From Prevotellaceae bacterium (GTDB taxonomy: Bacteria > Bacteroidota > Bacteroidia > Bacteroidales > Bacteroidaceae): a DNA stretch of 32,599 nt. How positions within the stretch are numbered: position 1 is the first letter of the stretch; the number at the start of each line of letters is the position of its first letter. This document shows, one piece after another, positions 1 to 8,206 of this stretch. Where the stretch lies: positions 1 to 32,599 of the forward strand of contig JAFLUW010000007.1 in the NCBI GenBank assembly GCA_022508615.1. Reading direction: 5' to 3'. A model generated the notes under the pieces. The model did not search any database, was not told where the DNA came from, and worked only from the letters and a program-made list of their open reading frames with translations. The translations under genes were made by a program, and so were the position numbers.

Positions 1-114
1 CAAAAAGATTATGGTTGATAGGAAATTATAATGCTGACGAGACACGGACTTTGTGCCGCGTAAGCGGCGGAACGGAAGGCGCATGTCGCGTCGGTCCGTG
101 CCGAAACCGGAAAA

Positions 115-166
115 ATGAAACCCTTTCGCCGGATAAATGTCTGTTTATCCGGCGAAAGGGTTTCAT
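115..166 (-). terminator. Perfect 23-bp inverted repeat hairpin with TGTCTG loop, downstream of rseP
   Basis: ATGAAACCCTTTCGCCGGATAAA (115-137) and TTTATCCGGCGAAAGGGTTTCAT (144-166) are exact reverse complements. An A-run at 111-115 reads as a T-tract on the minus strand after the hairpin. It lies just past the rseP stop at 189. Confidence 0.8.
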
Positions 167-188
167 AAATGGGCGTTTGCCGGAACTT

Positions 189-1568
189 TCAGAAGGCGAA
201 ACGCACGACGTCGTTGAACACGGCGAAGGCCATGAGCGCAAGGAGCAGTATCATGCCGGCCGTTTGGGCGTATTCCAGAACTTTTTCCGACGGCTTGCGG
301 CGCGTGACGATTTCGATGAGCAGAAACAGCACATGTCCGCCGTCGAGAGCCGGAATGGGCAGGATATTCATGAAAGCGAGCATGAGGGAAATGAACGCGG
401 TCAGCTCCCAAAAGCGCGTCCAGTCCCACGTGGCGGGGAAAAGGCTGCCGATTGTGCCGAACGAGCCGATGCTTTTCGCCCCTTCGGAGGTGAAAAGATA
501 TTTCAGGTCGTCGACGTAGCCCTTGAGTACGTCCCAACCGTGGCGTGCGCCCGCGCCCCAGCAGGTGAGCAGGTTGTAGCGCACGGTTTCGGTGCGGTAG
601 TCGGCCATCGGGATGTGACCGATCGTGCCGAGCAGGTAGTCGTTGTCGAGTTGCAGGGCGAGCGTGTCGCGCGAGCCGTCGGCGCGGAGCACGGCCACGC
701 TCGTGCGGCTGAGGCGCAGGCTGTCGGCTTTCGATGCCGAGGCGAGTACGTCTTTGCGGCGGGCGGCGAGGTCGAAGTATTCGTTCCAAGTGGAGAGCGC
801 GTGGCCGTCGAAGGCCGTCAGGCGGTCGCCGGCGCGCACTCCGGCGCGGTCGGCGGGCGAGCCGGGCTTGACGCTGTCGACCAGCGCGGGGATAAGCGGC
901 CGCAGGAAAGGCGGCTCGTGGCGCATCATGTCGAGCATGTTGAGATTGCCGGGCAGAGCGATGCGCACGCGGCGGTCATTGCGCAATACCGTGGCTTCGC
1001 GCGCTTCGCTCAGGTCGCGATAGACGTTTCCGATGGCGTGGTTGCTGTCGAAACTTTTGAGCGGGCCGTGGTCGGTGGCTACGGGGATGTCGCCGTCGCA
1101 GAAGCCCAAGGCTTTTGCCTCGGCATTGAATTTGAAGCCGTGGGTCATGTTCGCCATGGGCACATGCGTTTCGCCGTTGCAGAGGAGCAGCATGGCGTAG
1201 ATGACGAAGGCGGTGAGGAGATTGACGGTTACGCCGCCTACCATGATGAGCAGTCGTTGCCAGGCGGGCTTTGCGCGAAACTCCCAAGGCTTGACGGGCT
1301 GTTTGAGCTGCTCGAGGTCCATGCTTTCGTCGACCATGCCGGCAATTTTCACGTATCCGCCCAGCGGAAGCCAGCCGATGGCATAAGTGGTCTCGCTTTT
1401 TCGAGGTTTCCACTGGAAAAGGTGGAAACGAGGGTCGAAGAAAAGGCAGAAGCGCTCGACGCGCACTTTGAAAAGTTTGGCAAACAGAAAGTGTCCGCCC
1501 TCGTGCAGAATGATGAGCAGGGCGAAACAGAGAATGAGCTGGAAAGTTTTGATGAGAAAAACGTCCAT
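189..1568 (-). CDS. rseP: RseP-family site-2 intramembrane zinc metalloprotease
   Basis: 459 aa; HEGGHFLFAKLF zinc-binding motif near the N-terminus, PDZ-like GSPADRAGVRAGDRL, C-terminal NILPIPALDGGH. Confidence 0.95.
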   Translation of the reverse strand: MDVFLIKTFQLILCFALLIILHEGGHFLFAKLFKVRVERFCLFFDPRFHLFQWKPRKSETTYAIGWLPLGGYVKIAGMVDESMDLEQLKQPVKPWEFRAKPAWQRLLIMVGGVTVNLLTAFVIYAMLLLCNGETHVPMANMTHGFKFNAEAKALGFCDGDIPVATDHGPLKSFDSNHAIGNVYRDLSEAREATVLRNDRRVRIALPGNLNMLDMMRHEPPFLRPLIPALVDSVKPGSPADRAGVRAGDRLTAFDGHALSTWNEYFDLAARRKDVLASASKADSLRLSRTSVAVLRADGSRDTLALQLDNDYLLGTIGHIPMADYRTETVRYNLLTCWGAGARHGWDVLKGYVDDLKYLFTSEGAKSIGSFGTIGSLFPATWDWTRFWELTAFISLMLAFMNILPIPALDGGHVLFLLIEIVTRRKPSEKVLEYAQTAGMILLLALMAFAVFNDVVRFAF

Positions 1569-1607
1569 AAGCAGAATGTGTGTGCGATATGTGCGCCGTG
1601 GCCGGGG

Positions 1608-2762
1608 TCAGAGCATTTCGCCTGCGAGTCGGCGGGCTTCGGCGTCGGTAGAAAAATAACTGTCGAGCGTGGCCGAGGCTTCGAACGGGATGCGTGCAAT
1701 TGTCTCGGCGATGATTTCGGGAATGTGTGCAAAACTGATGCGGCTTTCGCGGAAAGCGAGGTTGACCACTTCGTTGGCTGCATTCATGGCACAGGGAATG
1801 TTGCCGCCGCGGGCTGCCGCTTCGTAGGCCAAAGGCAGACAGGGGAAACGTTCGACGTCGGGGCGCTCGAAAGTCAGGGCGTTCATCGCGAAGAGGTCGA
1901 GCCGCGAGCCGTCGAGTGGCAGGCGTTCGGGGTAGGAAAAGGCATACTGAATGGGCAGGCGCATGTCGGGGACGCCGAGTTGGGCTTTGATGCTGCCGTC
2001 GGCGAATTGCACAGCGCTGTGTACGGCGCTTTCGGGATGAATGAGAACTTCGATGCGTTCGGGTGCGACGCCGAAAAGCCAGCGCGCCTCGATCATTTCG
2101 AATCCCTTGTTCATGAGTGTGGCGCTGTCGATGGTAATTTTCGGTCCCATGGTCCAATTCGGGTGGCGCAGCGCGTCGGCAGGCGTGACGTGGGCTAAGT
2201 TTTCAGCCGAAGTCTGACGAAACGGGCCGCCCGAAGCCGTGAGCAGGATTTTTTCGATAATATTGTCGCCCTCGCCGGCAAGACTTTGGAAAATGGCCGA
2301 ATGTTCGCTGTCGACGGGCAGTATGGGTGCACCGCGACTCACACATAGTTGCATAATGAGCTCGCCAGCCACGACGAGGGTCTCTTTGTTGGCCAGTGCA
2401 ATGGGCTTGCGAGCCTTGATGGCTGCTATCGTGGGGCGCAAACCGGCGAAGCCGACCATGGCGGTGAGCACCATATCGATATCGCTGTTTTGTACGACCT
2501 CGCAGAGTGCATCGGTGCCGGAATAGACCTTTATCGGAAGGTCGGACAAGGCTTCGCGCACCTCGTTCCACTTGCTTTCGTCGGCAATGACTACGGTGTC
2601 GGGGCGAAAGCGGCGGGCCTGCTCAATGAGCAGTGTGGCATTGCTTCCGGCTGTAAGCGTGTGGGCTTCGAAACAGTCGGCGTGGCGGCTGATGACGTCG
2701 AGACTCTGAGTGCCTATCGAGCCGGTAGAGCCGAGAATAGCTATGTGTTTCTTGCGTGTCAT
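1608..2762 (-). CDS. dxr: 1-deoxy-D-xylulose 5-phosphate reductoisomerase
   Basis: 384 aa; N-terminal AILGSTGSIGTQSLDVI, ALANKETLVVAGELI, PVDSEHSAIFQ. ATGA overlap with the upstream rimM stop. Confidence 0.96.
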   Translation of the reverse strand: MTRKKHIAILGSTGSIGTQSLDVISRHADCFEAHTLTAGSNATLLIEQARRFRPDTVVIADESKWNEVREALSDLPIKVYSGTDALCEVVQNSDIDMVLTAMVGFAGLRPTIAAIKARKPIALANKETLVVAGELIMQLCVSRGAPILPVDSEHSAIFQSLAGEGDNIIEKILLTASGGPFRQTSAENLAHVTPADALRHPNWTMGPKITIDSATLMNKGFEMIEARWLFGVAPERIEVLIHPESAVHSAVQFADGSIKAQLGVPDMRLPIQYAFSYPERLPLDGSRLDLFAMNALTFERPDVERFPCLPLAYEAAARGGNIPCAMNAANEVVNLAFRESRISFAHIPEIIAETIARIPFEASATLDSYFSTDAEARRLAGEML

Positions 2763-3289
2763 GGGTTCAAGGAAAGCAGGCCTTCGGGAATGTACATTTG
2801 CAACGTGCGTTCGCGCAAATCGAAGGCGATGAGAAAATCGTCGTGAAAAGGCAGGTAGAGTTCACTTCCGTTGGCTGTCGAGAGGCGCAGAAGAATGTTG
2901 GCCGAAGAGTCATCCACTTCGTCAATAATGCCGAGGAAGCGGCCGTTTTCGTCGCTGACGCGGAAACCGGTCAGTGCTTTGTGCGACGAAAGGACGCCGG
3001 CTTCGCTCTCGGGGACGGCAGACTGAGGATAGCAGACGTTTCTTCCGACAAGGTGGCGTGCAGCGGTTTCGTTGTCGAGGTCGGCGAATTTGAAAATAGC
3101 GGTCGTGTCGTTTTTGAAGCGGTATTCTTCCCAAAAATAGGGAACCGGGATGCCGTCCATGATGAGGACGAGATAGTCGGCCTCGCCGCGGTCGAAAATA
3201 TCGTCGGTAAAGCGAACTTCGACCTCGCCGTTCAGCCCGCGTGTTTTGGTGACGTGCCCGATATTGAAAATGTCTGCCTCACGTATCAT
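2759..3289 (-). CDS. rimM: 16S rRNA processing protein RimM
   Basis: MIREADIFNIGHVTKTRGLNGEVEVRFTDDIFD... with PRC-barrel-like C-terminus. Start overlaps the murA stop (ATGA). The longer ORF in the track includes upstream non-coding frame. Confidence 0.9.
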   Translation of the reverse strand: MIREADIFNIGHVTKTRGLNGEVEVRFTDDIFDRGEADYLVLIMDGIPVPYFWEEYRFKNDTTAIFKFADLDNETAARHLVGRNVCYPQSAVPESEAGVLSSHKALTGFRVSDENGRFLGIIDEVDDSSANILLRLSTANGSELYLPFHDDFLIAFDLRERTLQMYIPEGLLSLNP

Positions 3290-4593
3290 GCTTCTCGGCG
3301 AATGTTGGCGCCCAAGGCGCAGAGACGGCTTTCGATGTCTTCGTATCCCCGGTCGATTTGCTCGACATTCTCGATGCGGCTTGTCCCTTCGGCCGAGAGT
3401 GCGGCAATCAGCATGGAGATACCTGCGCGGATGTCTGGGCTCACCATACGCCGGCCGCGGAGTTTTAGTTCGTTGTCGTGGCCGACGACTACGGCACGGT
3501 GCGGGTCGCAGAGAATGATGCGGGCCCCCATCTCGATAAGGTTGTCGACGAAGAACAGACGGCTTTCGAACATTTTCTGATGGAACAGCACACTGCCTTT
3601 GGCCTGCGTAGCTACGACCAAAAGCACGGAAAGCAGGTCGGGCGTGAGGCCCGGCCACGGTGCGTCGGCCAGTGTCATGAACGAACCGTCGATGAAGTTT
3701 TCGATTTCGTAGTGTTCCTGCCGCGGAATGTAGAGGTCGTCGCCGCGAAGCTCCATGCGGATGCCCAAACGCTTGAATGCGTCGGGAATAATGCCGAGAT
3801 TTTCATAAGATACGCCGCGTATCGTGATGCCGTCGCCCACCATGGCCGCCATACCGATGAACGAACCGATTTCAATCATGTCGGGTAGCAAAGTATGTTC
3901 GGCTCCGTGGAGCTTTTCGACACCTTCGACGGTCAGAAGATTCGAGCCGATGCCCGAAATGCGGGCGCCCATGCGATTGAGCAGACGGCAGAGTTGCTGC
4001 ACATAGGGTTCGCAGGCCGCATTATATATAGTAGTGGTGCCTTTGGCTAATACGGCGGCCATTAAGATGTTGGCCGTGCCCGTCACCGAAGCTTCGTCGA
4101 GCAACATGTAGGTGCCGGTCAGACTTTCTGCCTCGATACGCAGCGTTCCGGCCTCGTCGTCGCGCACGAAGTTCGCGCCGAGTTGCGCCAGGCCCATATA
4201 ATGCGTGTCGAGCCGGCGTCTTCCGATTTTGTCACCGCCGGGTTTGGAGAAAACCACACGGCCGAAGCGCGCCAACAGCGGCCCGAGCAAAAGCACGGAG
4301 CCGCGCAGCCGGGTGCAGCGTCGCAGATAGTCGTCCGAAGTGAGGTAGTCGAGGCGTATGTCGGCCGCCTTGAATGTAAAATCGTTTTTCCCGTGGCAGA
4401 TTACGTCTACTCCCATGTCACGCAGCAGGTCGATGAGGTTGTTCACGTCGAGAATCGAAGGCACGTTGCGTAGTCTCACTTCCTCTCCCGTGAGCAACGT
4501 GGCGCAGATGACCTGAAGCGCTTCGTTTTTGGCGCCCTGCGGCCGGATTTCTCCTTTGAGGCGTTTTCCGCCTTCGATGACAAATTTGCTCAT
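3286..4593 (-). CDS. murA: UDP-N-acetylglucosamine 1-carboxyvinyltransferase
   Basis: MSKFVIEGGKRLKGEIRPQGAKNEALQVICATLLT...; EPSP-synthase fold repeats. Start reassigned to 4593 from the ORF-track start. Confidence 0.94.
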   Translation of the reverse strand: MSKFVIEGGKRLKGEIRPQGAKNEALQVICATLLTGEEVRLRNVPSILDVNNLIDLLRDMGVDVICHGKNDFTFKAADIRLDYLTSDDYLRRCTRLRGSVLLLGPLLARFGRVVFSKPGGDKIGRRRLDTHYMGLAQLGANFVRDDEAGTLRIEAESLTGTYMLLDEASVTGTANILMAAVLAKGTTTIYNAACEPYVQQLCRLLNRMGARISGIGSNLLTVEGVEKLHGAEHTLLPDMIEIGSFIGMAAMVGDGITIRGVSYENLGIIPDAFKRLGIRMELRGDDLYIPRQEHYEIENFIDGSFMTLADAPWPGLTPDLLSVLLVVATQAKGSVLFHQKMFESRLFFVDNLIEMGARIILCDPHRAVVVGHDNELKLRGRRMVSPDIRAGISMLIAALSAEGTSRIENVEQIDRGYEDIESRLCALGANIRREA

Positions 4594-4603
4594 GAGGCTG
4601 TTC

Positions 4604-5221
4604 TTAGAATCGATTCTTCTTGCGCTTTCTGCCGAATGTCTCATCTTGCAGGCGTGCCGGCTGTATGCGCAATTCGGGCACTTCGGATGCTTCGAGGCAT
4701 AAATGGCCGTCGGTGTAGGCTGCGAGGTCGTGTACGGCTTGTGCGCTGTCGGGCGTGTCGCCTTTCCATTGCGACATGGCATATTTCATGCGGTAGGCCG
4801 TCAGCCGCGCAGCTGTTTCGCGGGCTTCGCCGGTCAGCGAACGGTCGGTGCGTTCAGCCAGTTGTTCGATGAGATGTCCGTAGTGCCGCATGCGTATTTT
4901 GTGACCCGGATAGGCCAGCTTTCCGGGGCGGACCTCCGTTTGTGGGGCGATAGGGTAGGGATAGTCGATGTCTAACTTGTAGTTTGCCAGAATGGCCAGG
5001 TGTTCCCACAACTTTTTGCGGAGACTTTCCGTGCCGCGGTTGCCCGGTGCGGTCTTTTCCATGGTAGCAATGATGCGTCCGGCGTATGCCTGCCGCAATT
5101 CTTTGGTTTCGAGCGTGAGGGCGTGGGCCACCATTTTCTGTACGAGGCGGCCGTATTCGGGCATGACAAGCCGGCTGCGGCTGATGTTGTAGTCCGGCTG
5201 GAGTTTTATGGATTCGGTCAT
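4604..5221 (-). CDS. DUF4290 family protein
   Basis: MTESIKLQPDYNISRSRLVMPEYGRLVQKMVAHAL..., characteristic of the Bacteroidetes DUF4290 family that sits upstream of murA. Start reassigned to 5221. Confidence 0.85.
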   Translation of the reverse strand: MTESIKLQPDYNISRSRLVMPEYGRLVQKMVAHALTLETKELRQAYAGRIIATMEKTAPGNRGTESLRKKLWEHLAILANYKLDIDYPYPIAPQTEVRPGKLAYPGHKIRMRHYGHLIEQLAERTDRSLTGEARETAARLTAYRMKYAMSQWKGDTPDSAQAVHDLAAYTDGHLCLEASEVPELRIQPARLQDETFGRKRKKNRF

Positions 5222-5262
5222 TTTCTTCGCGTTTTGCGGTCTGCCGCGGCTTTCCCGGGGCG

Positions 5263-5967
5263 TCAGGACGGGCGGAGCACTTGTTCTATCTTGGTGCTTT
5301 TCACGGCTTGAAAGTCTTTCAGATAGAATGGCTCGTAGTAAGCGGTGTTTTCGGTCTGTCCCCGTGCGATGCGCTGCTCTGCAAGCGGAAACATGTGGCG
5401 GGCCGAAGGGCGTATGCCCCCGATGAACTGCGCTGTGGCGCCGGTGAGCAGCGTTTTGCACTTTTCTGTGCCCGAACCGAAAAAGCATACCGGTCCGCGG
5501 CCGAGCCATTCGGCGTAGCTTCCGCTCTCTACGACGTCGGCCTGCGGCGCCCGCAGTTCGTGCAAGGCTCTGTCGTAGACGGCAGCGTAGACTTCCATGC
5601 GCCGGGCGTCCATCATGGGGCAGAGCAGGGCGTTTTCGGGCAGTTCATGCCCGAGCAGCACGGGCACGCACATCAGTTCGAGCGTGGGAATGCCGACAAG
5701 GGGGATGTCGCGCCCGTAGCAGATTCCTTTGGCCGTAGATACGCCGATGCGCAGGCCTGTGTACGAACCCGGACCGCCCGATACGGCCACGGCGTCCACG
5801 GGTATGGCGCGGCTGTCGGCCATCGAAAGCAGGTCGCGTACCATCCCGGGCAGGGTTTCCTGATGCGACGGCCCCTGCGTGTTTTCGAGAAAATCCACGA
5901 GCGCGCCGTCGCAGGAGAGGGCGGCCGAACAGGCCTGCTCACTGGTTTCAATGGAGAGGATGGTCAT
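5263..5967 (-). CDS. tsaB: tRNA threonylcarbamoyladenosine biosynthesis protein TsaB
   Basis: 234 aa; MTILSIETSEQACSAAL, SGGPGSYTGLRIGVSTAKG. Confidence 0.93.
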   Translation of the reverse strand: MTILSIETSEQACSAALSCDGALVDFLENTQGPSHQETLPGMVRDLLSMADSRAIPVDAVAVSGGPGSYTGLRIGVSTAKGICYGRDIPLVGIPTLELMCVPVLLGHELPENALLCPMMDARRMEVYAAVYDRALHELRAPQADVVESGSYAEWLGRGPVCFFGSGTEKCKTLLTGATAQFIGGIRPSARHMFPLAEQRIARGQTENTAYYEPFYLKDFQAVKSTKIEQVLRPS

Positions 5968-6087
5968 GGTTGCTGCAATAAGAGAGGGAAACGAACCGCC
6001 GGTTACGGCTCCGGACGCCGCCCGGGTGGGCGTCTGTCCGTCCGGGCCCGCAGCCGGCGGTTCGCTTGTCCGGATTTCGGCGCAGAA

Positions 6088-6798
6088 TTACTTCAGTGTG
6101 CCGGCGTTGGCGCTTTCAATCATGGCCTTCGAGGGCAGAATGTAAACTTCCACGCGGCGGTTGGCGGCGCGGCCGGCTTCCGTGTCGTTCGAAGCCACGG
6201 GCTCGGTCTGGCCGAGGCCGGTCACTTCTTTGAGCTGGCTGGCTGCGATGCCGCTCTGCTGCATGTAGAGGCTTACGCTTTGGGCGCGTTGCTTCGAGAG
6301 GGTCAGGTTCTTGGCGGCCGACTCGGCTGCGGTGGAATTCTTCCAGCCCGTGTTGTCCGTATGGCCGATTACATAGAGGTCCATGTCGGTGTCGAGACCC
6401 GTAGCGAACTTGGCGATGTCGCTCTTGGCCGATGCGGAGAGCGTAGCCGAACTTGTGGCGAAAAGCAGGCCCGAGTCGAAGGTTACTTTCACGTATTGCG
6501 TGCCCTCGCTGTCGGTCAGCAGTTCGGCCTGGGCGTTTGCCGCTTCGGCTGCCTGCTTGGCTTTGTCCATTTTGCGGCCGATGAGCACGCCGGCGCCCGT
6601 GCCGACAGCAGCGCCCACGGCTGCGCCGATGGCTGTGCTTTTGCCTTTGCTCTTTCCGGCCAATGCGCCGATGAGACCGCCCAATGCAGCGCCGCCGCTG
6701 CCGCCGATAAGGCCGCCTTTGGCCGTGTTGTTCATGTTGCAGCTCGAAGCGAGCATGGCGAGGCTGAGCAAGACAGCCGAAAGTTTCATGTGTTTCAT
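6088..6798 (-). CDS. OmpA-family outer membrane (lipo)protein with glycine-zipper segment
   Basis: Signal/lipobox-like N-terminus (LAMLASSC), glycine-zipper GGLIGGSGGAALGGLIGALAG, OmpA domain GHTDNTGWKNS...LSKQRAQSVSLYM...NRRVEVYI. Confidence 0.92.
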   Translation of the reverse strand: MKHMKLSAVLLSLAMLASSCNMNNTAKGGLIGGSGGAALGGLIGALAGKSKGKSTAIGAAVGAAVGTGAGVLIGRKMDKAKQAAEAANAQAELLTDSEGTQYVKVTFDSGLLFATSSATLSASAKSDIAKFATGLDTDMDLYVIGHTDNTGWKNSTAAESAAKNLTLSKQRAQSVSLYMQQSGIAASQLKEVTGLGQTEPVASNDTEAGRAANRRVEVYILPSKAMIESANAGTLK

Positions 6799-6839
6799 GA
6801 TTGATGTGTTTTTGTGGTTGTTATGCGTTATGCGGTTTG

Positions 6840-6847
6840 CAAAGATA
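6840..6847 (-). promoter_or_regulatory. Bacteroidetes-type -7 box for the OmpA gene
   Basis: TATCTTTG on the minus strand (consensus TAnnTTTG), about 42 bp upstream of the ATG at 6798. Confidence 0.6.
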
Positions 6848-6958
6848 GTGCTTTTTTTTGAATTGCCGTCGCCGGCGCAGCGTGTTGCGAGCCGCCGGGA
6901 GCATTACTCCTTAATATAATAAACGCGCGCGAAGCGTTCCCGTCTGCACGGAAGTTCC

Positions 6959-6966
6959 TATCTTTG
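6959..6966 (+). promoter_or_regulatory. Bacteroidetes-type -7 box for aroB
   Basis: TATCTTTG (consensus TAnnTTTG), about 32 bp upstream of the ATG at 6998. Confidence 0.6.
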
Positions 6967-6997
6967 CCGCCGTACGTCATTATCGAAAATATCCGCC

Positions 6998-8029
6998 ATG
7001 CCGCAAGAAATCATCTACACCTCCGCTCCCTGCGCCGCCGTCCGCTCCGCCGTGTCGGGCTGCGACCGCCTGTTTCTGCTTGCCGACGAAACGACGGCCG
7101 TCTGCTGCGCGCCGCGCCTCGGGCTCAACGAGGCTGCAGTCGTCGCCATTCCCGCCACCGACGCCAGTAAAACGCTCGACACGCTCGCTTCCGTCTGGAC
7201 AGCGCTGAACGAGGGCGGCGCCACGCGCCACAGCGCGCTCGTCTGTCTGGGCGGCGGAATGGTGACCGACCTGGGCGGTTTTGCCGCAGCCACCTTCAAG
7301 CGCGGCATCCGCTTCGTCAACGTGCCCACCACGCTGCTCGCGATGGTCGACGCCGCCGTGGGCGGAAAGACGGGCATCAACTTCGCCGGCTGTAAGAACG
7401 AGATCGGCGTGTTCCGCGAGGCCGAAGCCGTGGTAGTCGACACGGCGTTCCTTTCCACGCTCGACGCCGAAAATCTGCGCTCGGGCTACGCCGAGATGTT
7501 GAAACACGCGCTGCTGGGCAGCGAGGAAATGCTCGCCGAGCACCTCGACTTCGACCTCGCGGCTCCTGACTTCGCGCGACTGCAGCATCTCGTCGAGCAG
7601 AGCGTCGGGCTGAAGCGAAGTGTCGTGGAGGCCGACCCCACGGAAGGCGGACTGCGCAAATCGCTCAACCTCGGGCACACCGTGGGCCACGCCCTCGAGA
7701 GCCTTCTGCTCGGCCGCGGCACGCCCGTGCTCCACGGCTGCGCCGTAGCCTGGGGTCTGGTGGCCGAACTCTACCTTTCGGCGGCCCTCTGCGGCTTTCC
7801 TGAGACGACACTGCGCCGCGTGTCGCGCTTCGTGCGCGAACACTACGGCCCCGCGCCTGTTTCGTGCGACGACTACGCCGCGCTCGCCGACTTCATGCTC
7901 CACGACAAGAAAAACCGCGGCCGACGCGTCAACTTCGCCCTGCTCGCCGGCGTGGGACGTCCGCAACTCGACATCGAGGCGCCTCGCGAGCTGACCGCCG
8001 AGGCCCTCGATTTTCTGCGCGAGGCCTGA
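6998..8029 (+). CDS. aroB: 3-dehydroquinate synthase
   Basis: 343 aa; GGGMVTDLGGFAAATFKRGIRFVNVPTTLLAMVDAAVGGKTGIN, NLGHTVGHALE. Confidence 0.95.
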   Translation: MPQEIIYTSAPCAAVRSAVSGCDRLFLLADETTAVCCAPRLGLNEAAVVAIPATDASKTLDTLASVWTALNEGGATRHSALVCLGGGMVTDLGGFAAATFKRGIRFVNVPTTLLAMVDAAVGGKTGINFAGCKNEIGVFREAEAVVVDTAFLSTLDAENLRSGYAEMLKHALLGSEEMLAEHLDFDLAAPDFARLQHLVEQSVGLKRSVVEADPTEGGLRKSLNLGHTVGHALESLLLGRGTPVLHGCAVAWGLVAELYLSAALCGFPETTLRRVSRFVREHYGPAPVSCDDYAALADFMLHDKKNRGRRVNFALLAGVGRPQLDIEAPRELTAEALDFLREA

Positions 8030-8057
8030 CATCCGACAGAAACGCCCCGTTGCGTAA

Positions 8058-8118
8058 AACTTACTCAGCGTTAGTTCAAACTAACGCTGAGTAAGTTCAA
8101 ACTAACGCTGAGTAAGTT
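8058..8118. repeat. Intergenic three-unit 19-bp/21-bp-period palindromic repeat, copy 1
   Basis: AACTTACTCAGCGTTAGTT-CA-AACTAACGCTGAGTAAGTT-CA-AACTAACGCTGAGTAAGTT. Units 2 and 3 are each the exact reverse complement of unit 1. Confidence 0.9.
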
Positions 8119-8206
8119 TTCGTTATTGCAAAGCGCTGATTCACAAGTCGGCCGAAAAGCCCTTCCGGCGGCTCCGGACAGCCGCCTCCCAGCCTGCTTC
8201 TTTCCT

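Noticed and set aside
15-2198. 727-aa plus-strand ORF
   Set aside because: Antisense to rseP and dxr, which have unmistakable motifs. Its composition is typical of spurious ORFs in GC-rich DNA.
5281-6804. 507-aa plus-strand ORF
   Set aside because: Antisense to tsaB and the OmpA gene; shadow ORF.
8058-8118. CRISPR array interpretation of the repeated units
   Set aside because: Units are 19 bp with only 2-bp spacers and mixed orientation, with no cas genes. Not CRISPR-like.
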